Below, one piece after another: positions 19,197 through 31,172 of a stretch of 64,000 nt of DNA (the first letter of the stretch is position 1; each line of letters opens with the position of its first letter). The stretch comes from Scolanthus callimorphus (lineage: Eukaryota > Cnidaria > Anthozoa > Actiniaria > Edwardsiidae), in the NCBI GenBank assembly GCA_033964015.1, contig JAWWUD010000054.1:744001-808000 (forward strand), in the 5' to 3' direction. Under the pieces are notes generated by a model, which worked only from the letters and a program-made list of their open reading frames with translations, was not told the origin of the DNA and searched no databases. A program made the translations under genes and the position numbers.

Positions 19197-20158
19197 GGGG
19201 CTATTCATTTTTTATCAGGGAGGGGGGGCTGGTGGAAATGAGGGGAGACCCTGTATTTTTTTGGGTGGCCCCCTTTTCATGTCCGTATTTTTTTAGGTGG
19301 CCCCCAAAAATCCAATGTATTTTTTCTGGTGCCCCCCCCCCCCCCCCTCCCCTCTTATAAATGCTTGCCCTGTAAGATAGACTCTTGCCTAAGTGATGCA
19401 GTCTCATTCTTCTTAACGTTTTTCTTACTTCTGTCAAAGCTAAGGAACCGATCCCCCCTCAGAACTATTAAACGTTTTCGTGACACTCACCTCAGGTCCC
19501 CTATTTGACCTAGTAGAAGACATTTTACAAAAAGAGGGGGTCACATAATTCCTTCTTTTTGCGCCAAGCGCGCCCAACTTTTGATAACCGCATTTCATCA
19601 AGCCTCAGAAAAAGGGTAGATAGTTTTTTGTGTATAGTAATGTCAGGAGCCCAGCAAATACGCTAATTATATAGGTTAGATGAAAGCTCCTAGTGAAGGG
19701 CTCCTGAGCCTTTAGGTAATATTTTTCATGCGCTCCGCAAATGAAGAAATTATTATTATTCGTGCGCGTGAAGCGCGGCCCAAATGACTAAACGTTGAAC
19801 TCACGCTTACCTAAGGTGTGTTCTTTCAAAAATAGAGACTGCCCGGCAGGCCTATCAGTGCATATTAGACGTTAAATTCTCATGCGCGCGAAGCGCGCCG
19901 AAATTTTTATTAAGTATTGAGTGAAATTAGAAACATATAAGCGAGTTGAAACATGTAACAAACATATTGCATGATGTAAAAAGTACAAACTTTTCGTTTC
20001 CTCCCTGTTATGTGCTTGTATTTTTTTGGTGACCCCCCTTTAGTGGCGTATTTTTTTGGGTGACCCCCCTTTGAGGCCGTTTTTTTTTTCGGTGACCCCC
20101 CCCCCCCCCCTCTCATTTCCACCAGCCCCCTCTCCCTGATAAAAAAATGAAGGGTCCC
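19197..20158. mobile_element. Complete 962-bp PIF/Harbinger-type element
   Basis: The TIRs are GGGGCTATTCATTTTTTATC on the left and GATAAAAAAATGAAGGGTCCC-like on the right, with CAGGGAGGGGG next inside. It is flanked by TTA at 19194-19196 and 20159-20161. The interrupted target reads through without the element at 29977-30118, confirming the ends. It contains C12-C20 tracts and GCGCGAAGCGCG words but no transposase. It is the full-length relative of 260-828. Confidence 0.88.
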
Positions 20159-20223
20159 TTATAACAATAGATAACGTTTTTTTGTAAAGTGTAATGAGCC
20201 AATATCTTTTGAAAAGAATTTAA

Positions 20224-20618
20224 AGGGGCTGTGTCACGATTTTTGGGTTATTTTAGGTGGCTTAAATACAGTCAAATTCATATAAGAAATGAGCAAAATA
20301 ATCGTCTAGGTTTGTTAAAGAACCTTTCAACTGCGTAAGGACAGGAGGAGTATTTGTGCATATTATCGAGCGGATCGAATTTGATTGCGAAATGGTATTT
20401 TTGATATCTTACCAGGCTGAACTGTTTTCAAACTTGGAAATCTGATAGCGATAGGTATAAAATCTTACGTAAGATTGCCTATATAATGCAAATTTCAGTT
20501 CCCTTTTCATTCTAAGACTACGTTGAAGCATAGTATAGGATGCATAGTATGTGATTCTTCTACAGAAAACTAGCCTAGTTTTATAGAATTTTGTTAAAAC
20601 AACCGTGACATAGCCCCT
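20224..20618. mobile_element. 395-bp MITE with TTAA duplication
   Basis: The ends AGGGGCTGTGTCACG and CGTGACATAGCCCCT are inverted, with TTAA on both sides (20220-20223, 20619-20622). The paralogous empty site, with a single TTAA, lies near 30015-30030. A TTAA target fits piggyBac or Kolobok elements. Confidence 0.88.
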
Positions 20619-20789
20619 TTAATCAACGCGGCTTGAATTTGACGTATGCCCTTGGTCTAGAAATAGTAAATTCATGCCAACACGGTGTGTGCGTTCAAGT
20701 GGTGGGGCTTATAAGGAAGAATGTACCACGAAAGTGGTAGGGCTGAATACAAGAAATGTATGATGATTTCTTGGAAAAGTGATAAGGCT

Positions 20790-21240
20790 ATAGCCCTAAC
20801 GCGACTGAGCAGCAACGAGAGTAGTAGTAGATAGACGCTGAGAAAACGCGACTGAGCAGGAACGAGAGTAGTAGATAGACGCTGAGAAAACGCGACTGAG
20901 CAGGAACGAGAGTAGTAGATAGACGTTGAGAAAACGCGACTGAGCAGCAACGAGGGTAGTAGATAGCCGCTGAGAAAACGCGACTGAGCAGCAACGAGAG
21001 TAGTAGATAGACGCTGAGAAAACGCGACTGAGCAGGAACGAGGGTAGTAGATACACGTTGAGAAAACGCGACTGAGCAGCAACGAGGGTAGTAGATAGCC
21101 GCTGAGAAAACACGACTGAGCAGCAACGAGAGTAGTAGATAGGACGCTGAGAAAACGCGACTTAGCAACAACAATCCTACAAGACGATGACGCTGAGAAA
21201 ACGCGACAGACCAACAATAAGCGTAGATAGACGACGAGTA
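20790..21240. repeat. 44-bp minisatellite, about 10 units (left arm)
   Basis: The unit is GCGACTGAGCAGCAACGAGA followed by GTAGTAGATAGACGCTGAGA and AAAC. Variants have GGAACGAG and TAGCCGC. Degenerate units continue at 22415-22560. The array has no stop codons in all three minus-strand frames, giving false proteins of 105-181 residues. Confidence 0.92.
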
Positions 21241-21299
21241 AACGCGACAGAGATAGATTCTCTAAGGAGTTATTCCAACAACTTCTATACCATTTGCAT

Positions 21300-21545
21300 T
21301 ATTCTAGTTGAGAACTCGCGCAACGATCATAACGAAGACAACACGTCGCTGCAAGAACATGTGCATCTTGGCAAGGAGAAACAAACTCCCCCCCCCCCCA
21401 AAAAAAAAAGCCGTCCAGTGATAGGCCTGGCGGGCAGTCGAAAGAAATGTTCGAAAAAACCCTTAGGTAAGCGTGAGTTCGACGCCGCAAGCATGGAGAT
21501 TTGTTATTTGGGCCGCGCTAATTCACGCACATAAAGAATGATAAT
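21300..21545. repeat. Fragment of the 19197-20158 element family
   Basis: A C10/A9 tract is followed by ccagtgataggcctggcgggcagtc and cttaggtaagcgtgagttcgac, which match (inverted) the right part of 19800-19860 and the segments at 28375-28565. Confidence 0.6.
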
Positions 21546-22159
21546 TTCGACATTCGGGAAGCGCTTTGCTTTCCGCTGAGGCTTGACGCAATGATTTGAT
21601 TAAAACAAAGGCGCACGTCTAAATTAGCATCGTGGCAACTTAAATTAGTTGCCATGACTACCTCAAATACTGTCAAGATTTAAACTGAAGGCTTGTGGAT
21701 CTATGAATGTAGCCTGAATTTCCCTAACCGCCAGGATTGGGAGATTGGCGCTTTGTTGATCGGGTAGAACGTCGGGGGCACTGTAACCTTGTCATCGATC
21801 ACGTTGTATTCATCTAGAGAGACTTCCTCAGAACCAGCTGTGTCATACTCCTGTCCTTCTCTACTCATCTCGGAGCCGTCTGAGAAGCCACCTGTCGCCA
21901 CTGGAGCATCCCCATCATCTTCCATCACCAGCACACCTACAGCCGGGTCCGTACTACCATAGTACTACGTACTACCATCAGAGGTCTGGACTGCGCTCAC
22001 TTCAGTCACCTGTTGCGCTTGAGACGCTCTCCCCGGTATTCCGCTCAACTACCGCTTCCAGGTCTCCGTCATCCTCACTGCCTTCCTGTTCCTCTGAACT
22101 CCTTATACGGGCCGTCCCGTTGTCCTTTTCAAGATTTCTCCAATGTGATCTGTATTGAG

Positions 22160-22425
22160 CATATCATTCCTATAAAAGTATTGAAACTGCTCTTAGCAAA
22201 GACAGAGGCGGTGCCACAATGGCCGGATCCACGGACTCTGAAAGAGTTGAGGTCATTCTTGGGCTTCGCATTGTACTACCGAAGATTTGTACCAGGCAGC
22301 ACCATTACACGGCAGCAATTATCAAAGAACAATGAGGAGGAGTGCATTTGACGGATCGTACAATGCTCTGACGAGTGCACCAGTGCTGGCTTACCCTGAC
22401 TACAATAAACCCTATATAGACGACG
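22160..22425 (+). pseudogene. Degenerate Ty3/Gypsy pol fragment (RT end and start of RNase H)
   Basis: Frames here encode the RT-RNase H connection typical of Gypsy retrotransposons: QWPDPRTLKELRSFLGFA then YYRRFV, and after a frame change LTSAPVLAYPDYNKPY. It is broken by frameshifts and ends directly in degenerate 44-bp satellite units. The acidic minus-strand frame 21701-21934 next to it is unassigned. Confidence 0.8.
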
Positions 22426-22840
22426 AGAAAAACACGACTGGGTATCAACAAGCGTAGATAGACGCTGAGAAAATGCGATTTAGCAACAGCAAGCGTTGTA
22501 AGCACGCAATGAAAACGCGACAAACCAGCGCAGTCAATAGACGCTGTAAAAAACGCGACTGATCAAAAGATAGACTAGTCAAGGAGTGGTTCTATGAGTA
22601 CAGTGGTCAAGGGCGTAATAACTTGGAAAGTAACGTCATACAAGAACTCTCTCGGCTGTATGGGATAAAGAAGAGCCGGACCTCCTCATATCTAACAGAA
22701 GAAAATGGGTCATGCGAAGATTTAATCGTACTTAAACGATTGTCTGCGTAGACTCATTCCTGAGAAGAAGCGGAAATGGTCAGAATATCTACCAACTCGT
22801 AAATTCTTACAGCACTACCCCGCATGAGTCGTCTACCGGT

Positions 22841-22986
22841 TAGGCCTAGGGCATACGTCGAATTAGAGTCGCGTCGAATACATTTAAAACAAAAGATAAT
22901 TTGTTATTTTAAAGTATAATGCGTCGGTATCTTTTGAAAAAAATGTAATCGGTTCGACCTTAATCCTACGTATGCCGTAGGCCTAT
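22841..22986. mobile_element. AGGCCTAGG MITE copy 2, uninterrupted
   Basis: The ends are TAGGCCTAGGGCATACGTCG and ACGTATGCCGTAGGCCTA. The length is about 146 bp with no insertions. It shares the internal word GGTATCTTTTGAAAA with copy 1. Confidence 0.78.
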
Positions 22987-23034
22987 TTTAAGTTCTTTGG
23001 TAGGCAAACCCGGCCGTTGATTATGTGCTTGGAA

Positions 23035-24185
23035 CGGTTCGACAGAGAGAGGAAAGTACTCTAGGAGCAGCGACCGGAAAAAAATCGCGTCGTAGCACCC
23101 AACGCGCAGACCCAGGAAAATGACATAGAAAGATAGGTACATGCCTAAGGTTCAATTTGATCCCTATTGCACAGATTGGCTTGTGGGACAACACCCCGAT
23201 ATTTGGCATTTTGTTCCCCTGCTGCTCACATGTCCTTTGCAAAACATTGCGAACTTATACGCCTCTAAACCCCTCATTCAAGGATCAAATGTATCCAAAA
23301 CTTAGTATCATTGTAAGAAATCATACACTTTAAATTACCTAGCTGTAAATCTGCCTTAATACCCACTCTAACGCCAGAAATAGAAATTAGAAGTTGGCAG
23401 CCATATTAGTTCTTTGTTATTCTAATGAGTTGTACCTCCTCTCCTGAAGACATAGATATAGGCTGTAGCGCTACAAGTACAGCGTGTCTAAATGTGTGCG
23501 TTGGCAAAATATATCCCTCGCAATGCATTGAACACTTATGTGGACGTTTTACTGATTTCGTATGTTTTCTGTGATCTCTGCTGGCATAAACAAAACATTA
23601 TATGTTTATTAGAAAATACCAAAAACATTTTCTTTATTAGAAATTACCTAGTGAAATGATTCAGACAATGTCGGTGAAGAGATACCAGACCTTTAAAACT
23701 ATATACATTAGGCCGGGAAAGCTTGTACAGTCTATGTCATTCTTGACTTTTCAGTTGTCAGGAACTCATGAATAACAAAGGAACCTCATGAATAACAAAA
23801 GTTCAAAATGGCCGCCGTCACAGATATCTTTTTAACCTTCACTTTTACAGTACGTACGAAAATTACGGCACAATTGTATATCTTACCATTTGAAACGCAT
23901 TTACTTCTACAAGTATGCCGAGTTTGATGTGTTTCTTGGTAAGATTTTGAATTTTACAGGCTTTGAATTAGTTTGGAATTTACAAAGAACATGTGAGCAT
24001 CTTCTAACAAAAGTGCCCGAAATCGTAATGTTGTCCCATCGGCTCATTTGTAACATCCGGTCTAAATTAAACCTTATACACATACCTATCATCCTATGCT
24101 ACTTTCCCGGGTCTGCGTGAAGGGTGCTACGAAAACCACTTTCTAGGCCTCTTTTCAAGATCTGCTCCTAGACTAAGAGGGTCAC
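23035..24185. mobile_element. ~1.15-kb element with ~200-bp inverted arms
   Basis: The left arm at 23050-23270 and right arm at 23940-24180 are inverted homologues. For example, ctttgcaaaacattgc, tcacatgtcctttgcaaa and ttggcttgtgggacaaca pair with ttacaaagaacatgtgagca and ttgtcccatcggctcat. Neither central frame is recognisable. The exact termini are not resolved. Confidence 0.65.
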
Positions 24186-24504
24186 GATTCAGGAACGGCA
24201 GAGACAGCATCGAGCATCGCATCGGATAAGATAGAAAAAGAGGCCAGGAGGAGCTAGAAGATGCAAAATGCGAATGCTGACGATACGAGAATGAAAACAG
24301 GGGCAAAGTTTTTCCTCAGAAATCGGGTCAAGGGAAGGTACAGATTGCAGGGCACATGGAGTGCTACCACATACACGGTAGTAAGAGCGGTTTGAAACTA
24401 ACGGCGGAGAACGGTACCTAGAACTAGACATCACTGTCTTCAGTAACAGTATCGTAGGCCAACTCAGGCGGCCCGAGCGTGTGTTCTAGAAGCTGAGGGA
24501 GCAC

Positions 24505-24610
24505 GAGCTCAATATTGAGCCTGCCAAGTGCCAGTGAATTCTTCAGGAATCGAGTTGCTTATCTGGGACACATGGTATCAGCAGACGGTTTGGCAAGAGG
24601 CCTCTGCAGC
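24505..24610 (+). pseudogene. Second Gypsy RT fragment
   Basis: After one frame change the segment reads PAKCQ and then EFFRNRVAYLGHMVSADGLA, the Gypsy RT motif that follows the YxDD box. It lies 2.1 kb from the other Gypsy fragment and is out of collinear order with it, so the retroelement has been rearranged. Confidence 0.8.
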
Positions 24611-26613
24611 TAATGACTCGTCGATTCTCGGCACGGTGTATGCGTCCGGCCTCGTTTTCCTGTTGACGCCGTGGTAGTCAAAACACAACGCTGCCGACTT
24701 TTTCCGGACCAAAATGATAACGTGTATAGACAAATAATGAGCTGCGCGCGCTCAAAAAGACAAACGCGCGCAAGGAAAAGAATACGCTAGTTACAAAATT
24801 GTTCTCTAAGATTGCCCAGCGCAGTACGTCGAGGAAACACGCATGCCTCTACATGCACGTTTCCGTAATCACAAGTGTACCATCAAAAACTGGGAAAAAT
24901 ATGCGGAAACGTGACCAGTGTCGGCCCACTTCAACCCCAGCAACGGCCCACTGGACGAAATAATGGATTTGCTCAGGTTTGTCGTGCGAGCAAATTTGAT
25001 GCGAATTTGGTGCTCTATATTTGCCTCGAATGTGAATTTGAGCAAACATGGCAGCAATCATGAAGTTTAGTTCTTGAGCAATTGTCAAGTAAAGTTTAAA
25101 GTTTGCTATAAATTTGCTACACTTTTAGTTGAGAAGGCGAATGTGTATGTTTGCATCATATACGCTGCATGTTTGTTTCATAGCAAATATGTTTCATCTT
25201 TACTCCAGTTTTGCTCGACTAGTCAAATATCAAATATACCATACCGCGCAAATTCGATGCGAACGTTAAGCGAATTCGATGTTTGCCTCGAATGCGCTCT
25301 GCTAGCAACACTGTACGTCCGGTTTACGTCTGATAATTCCACGTGACCTGGAGTATGGCCTAGGTTCCGCCACTCTGATCGAGTGACGGTTTGTATTCAT
25401 TCGAATTTGAGCGCCATTGAAGGCAGACTTCGACCGTATGTCATAGAACTTTATCACGTAAATTGTTGCGTTTGCAGGGGTGAACTCGCAACAAAAGTAC
25501 CACATGTAAAGGATTGCTAATTTCACAAGCAATAGGACATTCATATGGCACTGCTTTGTGGCAATCCAGCGAGGACAGGACGGTTATATTTCAAGGTAAA
25601 ATGAACGGGTTTATGTGCCACAGAAGTTTATCTACAACACTCGTGTGAAGAAACTTTCGTGTATTTTTGCTGCCGAAAGTAGACACAATTCACCGAAAAT
25701 TGACAAAGTCAAAATGCTGCTAGTTATTTATAGGCTTTAATTTGAGTTGTGCAGTCAGAAAACCTGAGAAACTTATTCTAGTCGATTCGACTTCGCATTC
25801 GCCATGTTTGTTTCAGCTGGGCAGTTAGGTATAAACCGGAGCCGGGAAAGCTTTCAACAAGTATTCCTGCTTTATTTCTGATCGCACAGCACAGAATAAA
25901 GCTTATAAATTACTATCAGCATTTTAACTGTATCAGTTTGACAATTTCCGGTGGAATTATTGTTAATTTTGGCAGCAGATGCAAATCTCGGCTTCGTGTC
26001 AGAGTGTTGTTTAGATAAATGTCTTTGTGGACGACCGCCAACCCACAAACTCGTTCGTTTTAACTTCAAGTTACTGGACTGCCACAAAGCAGTGCTGTTT
26101 GAGGATCTTAGATTGACCATAGATCAGATAGATTGTACGTTCGATTATATTTCATTTTGCAAATAAATACTGGTTATCCCGTGAACTACGCTTGAATATG
26201 AACGGTGCAAACAATATGTAAACCGGGATGTAAACATGATATTCTCTATTAAATTTGCCTTTGTGCAATGATAATGCAAGCTAGTATTTGCAGTACATTT
26301 GCTCGCAGTCTAACATTGAACTTTGGCACACGTAAACATTCCGCAAACATAAAGCAAACGCGATTGTTGCAGTTATATTTACCGCTACGCAAAGTCGATG
26401 CGAATATACGTGAATTTGCATACCCTTTTGTAAACCGAGCAAATCTGATGTAAAAGCGGTCTTCACCAAATTTGTATGATGGTAAATATGATGCGAATTC
26501 GAAAATTGCATTTGCGCAAATGTATGCGAAGATGAGCAAATATGGAATTCACTTCACATTTACCACTACATTACGCATGAGTGAATCCATTTTTTCGTCC
26601 AGTGGCCATAGCA

Positions 26614-26744
26614 TGTTAGACCATACCATCAAGGCAATCAAGAAGGTGGCCAAGTCTGAAGACCTCACTACTATAGAGGGCTTCTGGATAAACAAGTTGA
26701 GAACAATAACTCCTGATGGACTCAATCTTAGAGAAGAATTTTAG
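26614..26744 (+). pseudogene. Probable Penelope-like GIY-YIG endonuclease C-terminus
   Basis: The last residues, EGFWINKLRTITPDGLNLRE, have the E..WI..LKT..P.GLN pattern that ends GIY-YIG endonucleases of Penelope-like elements. The upstream part is replaced by the central repeat. A hammerhead-like sequence lies 110 bp downstream. The assignment rests on this short motif. Confidence 0.55.
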
Positions 26745-26854
26745 TTTTTCTCTTTTGTAACTAGCGTATTCTTTTCCTTGCGTGCGTTTGTCTTTTTGAG
26801 CGCGCAGCTCATTATTTGTATATACACGTTATCATCTTTGTAACGGTTTTAGTA

Positions 26855-26895
26855 GCCGCCTTGATGAAGGATTGAAAGTAAAATCCGAAATTGGC
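26855..26895 (+). ncRNA. Degenerate hammerhead-ribozyme-like motif
   Basis: The layout is gccgcc-TTGATGA, then AGGAT, a loop, ATCC, then GAAA and TTGGC. This resembles a hammerhead core with stem II formed by GGAT/ATCC. The first core base is U where active ribozymes have C, so cleavage is unlikely. Penelope-like elements are known to carry hammerheads, which fits the adjacent endonuclease fragment. Confidence 0.35.
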
Positions 26896-27004
26896 ATCTC
26901 TCGGCTCCTGTTTTGTCTGCTTTTTACCCTATGCACTTTATATCATGAAACGCTGTCTAAGCTAGTGAAAAATAAGAAATAATCTAGTTAACAACTATCA
27001 AAAA

Positions 27005-27765
27005 TTATCGTCTTTTTGAACATCTAACACTAAGTTGCGGTTTCTTAGCGTCTATCTTCTACGCTTGTTGTTGCTATAAAGTGGCGTTTTCTTACAGTCG
27101 GGTCTATCTACTACGCTTGCTGTTGCAAGACGGCACGTTTCTCCGCGTCTATCTACTACCCTTCTTGATCAGTCGCGTTTTCGCAGCTTCTCTCTACCAC
27201 ACTTCTTGATAGTCGCGTTTTCTCAGCGTCTCTCTACTACACTTGTTGATCAGTCGCGTTTTCTCAGCTTCTCTCTACTACACTTGTTGATTAGTCGCGT
27301 TTTCTCAGCTTCTCTCTACTACACTTCTTGATAGTCGCGTTTTCTCAGCGTCTCTCTACTACACTTGTTGATCAGTCACGTTTTCTCAGCCTCTATCTAC
27401 ACTTGTTCTTGCTAAGTCGCGTTTTCTCAGCGTCTACCTTCTATGCTTTCTGTTGCTAAGTAACGTTTTCTTAGAGTCCATCTACTACTACACTTGTTGT
27501 TACTAAGTCGCGTTTTCTCAGCCTCTATCTACTACGCTTGTCGTTACTAACCCGCATTTTCTTAGCGTCTATTTATTACGCTTGTTGTTGCGCTCTAGTT
27601 TTCTGACGGCGTGGACGAGGTATTGGTTAGTGAGTCGCGTTTTCTCAGCGTCTATCTACTACACTTGTTTTTACTAAGTCGCGTTTTCGACAATGTTTGT
27701 TGCTAAGAAACTTTTTCTCAGCGTCTAACTACTGAGCTTGTCGTTGTTAAGACACGTTTTCTAAT
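27005..27765. repeat. 44-bp minisatellite, inverted orientation (right arm)
   Basis: About 17 degenerate units contain TCGCGTTTTCTCAGCGTCTA, TCTACTAC and CTTGTTGTTGCTAAG. They are the reverse complement of the array at 20790-21240. Units are more diverged here. A 60-bp piece at 27562-27628 recurs at 28768-28830. Confidence 0.88.
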
Positions 27766-28109
27766 CATCTGCAGGGGTGGACCATTAGACATTGGGGGAG
27801 TGGGGTGGCAATTCTTTTGGGGTTTTTCGGGGATCAGGTTGTGCAATATTTTTCGGACTCGAATTTTTTTTTCGCAGACACACGCACAAAATATCTTGTA
27901 ATAAACGTTAATTACGTACATACCGAACCTTGTCAGAGTGAGAAGTATAGACAGTGGGAAAGGGTAAACCCACGAGGGGTAGAGGGTAGAACTGCGCATC
28001 GAGCAAGACCTTTTCCCGTGGCGTGTTCTACAGGCCGTCCAAATCCTATTCCTGTATGTATATGTACAACAAATTATCTTATGCTATATTTATATTGGTT
28101 GAGTTAAAA

Positions 28110-28740
28110 AAGATATGAAGCTGTTAAACGTTTTCGCCTAGTAGAAGACATTCTCAGATAGAGCGTATCGCATTTTTCTTTCGTTGCGCATTTTGATAAA
28201 CGCATTTCATCAAGCCTCAAACTGAAAGGGTTGATCAACATTCCGTTTTTTTTTTTTGTGTATAGTAGACAAAGCCTGTAGGTTTTATCATTTATGCACG
28301 CCGCAAATAACGATTCATTTGCGTGTAGCGGTCCAAATGACGAATTTGTATGCTTGTAACGTCGACTTCACGCTTTAGTGGTCTTCTTTCGAATATAGTG
28401 ACTGCCTGCCAGGCATATCACTGCACAGGAAATTATTATTATTATTCATTTGCGTGAAGCAGTCCACATGACGAATTGCTATACTTGTAACGTCGAATTC
28501 ACGCTTACCTAAGTGGTCTTCTTTCGAATATAGTGACTGCCTGCCAGGCCTATCACTGCACGGCAAGATACACTTGTTCTAGTGTCAATGGCGCGAGGGT
28601 TGCGTCTTCGCTGCGCGATTTCTCACACCCTCGCGCGCCGAAATGTTTACTAAGTATTGAGTAAAGTGAAGTAGAATATGCATGATAGAGGAGTTGCTGG
28701 AATAACTACTTCAGACATTTTTTTAACGATAGCCCAAGCC
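28110..28740. repeat. Remnants of the 19197-20158 element family
   Basis: Pieces match that element: taaacgttttcgcctagtagaagacatt, catttcatcaagcctca, aatgactaa and the tattgagtaaag block. A ~125-bp segment with ACTGCCTGCCAGGC is duplicated at 28375-28435 and 28495-28565. Duplicated 44-bp-satellite sequence flanks the block at 27562-27628 and 28768-28830. Confidence 0.65.
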
Positions 28741-28830
28741 ATGTGCCTAATTTCTAATGGTCCACACCTTAGCATCTATTTATTACGCTTGTTGTTGCCC
28801 TCTGGTTTTCTGGCGGCGTGGACGAGGTAT

Positions 28831-29976
28831 TAATGCAGTCAATTCCAGCGCTGACCATGCCCTCCCCCGGGCAACCCCCGGGATTTTGGTCATTTCTAAA
28901 AATAAAACTGAAAATTCCCCGCCCTCGGGCTAGTAAAAATGCAAAATACCCCACTGCGGGGAACACAAAAAGCGGAAAAATGCCCCACCCCCGGGACGAG
29001 AAAAAGACGGTAAGATTCCATCGACTCTGCGTGACAAAGCTTCACAACAAAAAACTTCAACTCCATTTATAATGCCCGAGCATTTATAATTCGTTTCAGT
29101 AAATGTACTTTAGTTTTCTCGTCTTTGAACGAGTTCTCATTTCACTGAAAGTGAGACAAAATATAAATAAAGAAGTGAAACTAAGGTATTAGTACAATAT
29201 CGGTAGACATTCCTAGGCCATTCGCCGTTTGTAGCCATTTCTGCAAATTGTCTCCGGAATCTCTCAATGCGAAATTTACCTTTATTCTATTTGCAGAGCA
29301 ACTATTTCACAGTTATGTTACTTGACATTTCTAACACTTTCCTGAAATCGGTGTAATTTTTCATGCTCTATGCCAAAGTTACAGTTTAGCTTGTCCGACG
29401 TAGCAACAGTAACTAGGGAGTAGAACAATGAAGCGGGATCGGTCAATTGTTTGTTGCTGAGTCTTCGTGATCTGATTTTATAATCTGTGCGAAGCGCTAT
29501 TGAAATAATCACCAGTGGTTACTCCTTTAGCATATAGACCCATGATCAATTTCGATCATTATATTAAATTTTGGAAATTATGCTTTTATTTTGTTTTGTC
29601 CCCCCTAAGCCTCAGCCCCAAATTAACATTTCAACATAGACCTTCTAGGGTTCTCGCATTCTCCCATAAATTTCGAAATAACTCATTCATATTCTCAGTC
29701 AAATATCGCTTGTCGTTTTCCGGTGGTCACGTAGATGACGTGACATTATTGTTTCAAAATAATAGAGTTATGCTAATTTCTTTCGGAATGTTTTCCGTAT
29801 GTCTTCTTTTAGGTCTTACGTTAAAATTTATCACTACGTCAAGTAGCTCGCCAATTTTTTAAAGTTAGATTTGCAAAAAGCTGTGTTTAGCAGCAACGTT
29901 ATCATGTAAACCAAGTAAATTACAAGGGCTTGCTTGTTAGTTCTGTTGTACCATGTAACGTTTTTGTATCAAATTC
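28831..29976. other. No gene recognised
   Basis: The stretch contains a C/G-rich block of CCCCCGGG words at 28855-29000, then AT-rich unique DNA. The 115-residue frame 29515-29862 has no recognisable motif. Confidence 0.4.
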
Positions 29977-30118
29977 AGCCTAGGGCATACCGGTACGTCA
30001 AACTCAAGTTGTGCCATTTAAGGTATTAATTAAGATATCGACTCATTACACTTTCAAAAAATATATTGTTATAAATGCATTAAATGCAATTGTAATTTGA
30101 CGATTGCCCTAGGCCTAA
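29977..30118. mobile_element. AGGCCTAGG MITE copy 3 (empty-site reference)
   Basis: The ends GCCTAGGGCATACCGGTACG and TTGACGATTGCCCTAGGCCT are inverted. It has neither of the two insertions seen in copy 1 and so shows their target sites as attataaatg (TTA) and ccTTAAatgg. Confidence 0.8.
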
Positions 30119-30565
30119 TTATCCTTCATAGGTCACATCCATTCAAACTCCTTGGAAGTATTGTCCTGTCTTCCTTGGCCTTTTTAGACACATAGGACTT
30201 GTATATAAACCAAGCTTTTGATTTATTTCTGCTCCCAACTAAGTTGAGTTAATTGGCTGTACGAGTCTATGTTTAAACCAACACTGCTGGGGTTGAGGAG
30301 ACTTTGCCCATCATTTGTTCCTGTATGATAATAAAACAGAGTTATTCTTTAGGGCATACCCAATAACAGATTATTTGTTCTCTTTAGATGAGCATTGTAA
30401 ATTAGAGATGACTCTGCTCTGCAAGCAGCTCCCTAAAATGGTAGACACCCCACAAAAGCTTGAACATAGGCCTCACAGGCTACTGGAAAAAGTTTGAAAA
30501 AAAAAGCTGAATTGTTTGAAAAATGTATTAAATATTTAAAGAAAAGAATGTGTGGTTCCAAAATA

Positions 30566-30732
30566 TCCATACCCCCCCCCCCCCCCGACGGAAGGGTGTT
30601 GAAAAGTGCCCCCCCCCCCCTCTCTCTGGAATTTCCGAAGAAAAATACAGTATTTGTATGGAAAAGATCAGGTAAATTGACCCCCCCCCCCCCCAATTCC
30701 TTCCGTAGGGGGGGGGGGGGGGGGTATGGATA
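30566..30732. repeat. Inverted pair of C/G homopolymer tracts
   Basis: CCATAC followed by C14 and GACGGAAGG on the left pairs with CCTTCCGTA, G17 and GTATGG on the right. Two more C tracts lie between. Similar sequence borders the C26 run at 12964. It would fold into a G-rich hairpin or quadruplex. Confidence 0.7.
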
Positions 30733-31069
30733 ATTTCTGGAAAAACACAATAGCTATTTTATGACTGGTGTGCATATTGTGATTGCATTCTCGGATTCGA
30801 GGGGGCAATTTGTGTCTGAACTTCAAGCCACTGGTCACTCAAACAATATATTCACTCACTCCCATTCTACTAAAATCTATCCAAATTGTCAACTCAAAAC
30901 CGAGAATCTAATCACAATAATTTAGCGATTTAGCTATTTTTAAAACTTTTTCCCGTAGCCTATGGCTTGACAAGTATGGCTGTGAATTTATTCAATGTAG
31001 ACCATATGTTCAAATGAGAAGAAAAGGATTGGTTCTGCGTCTAAAGTAATCTGTTATAATTATAATCTA

Positions 31070-31172
31070 TAGAGTGGATTTCAGATGACTGTAATTACTC
31101 CTATAGGTTTTGTTCAGAATTCGTGTAATTACTTTGCGATTGGTTTACTACAGTCATATGAAAACCACTCTA
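31070..31172. mobile_element. 103-bp MITE with TA duplication
   Basis: The ends TAGAGTGGATTTCAGATGAC and its near-inverse at the right (catatgaaaaccactcta) are flanked by TA. The homologous left-arm site at 18250-18275 lacks it. A second copy lies at 62928-63055. Confidence 0.85.

Larger units (their letters stand above)
19152..20670. repeat. AGGCCTAGG MITE copy 1, split by two insertions
   Basis: The ends are TTAGGCCTAGGACAAAAGTC and TTTGACGTATGCCCTTGGTC. Compared with the compact copies at 22841-22986 and 29977-30118, it is interrupted by a 962-bp element (19197-20158) and a 395-bp element (20224-20618). Confidence 0.75.

Noticed and set aside
20672..21217. 181-residue minus-strand frame
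   Set aside because: It is a product of the 44-bp satellite.
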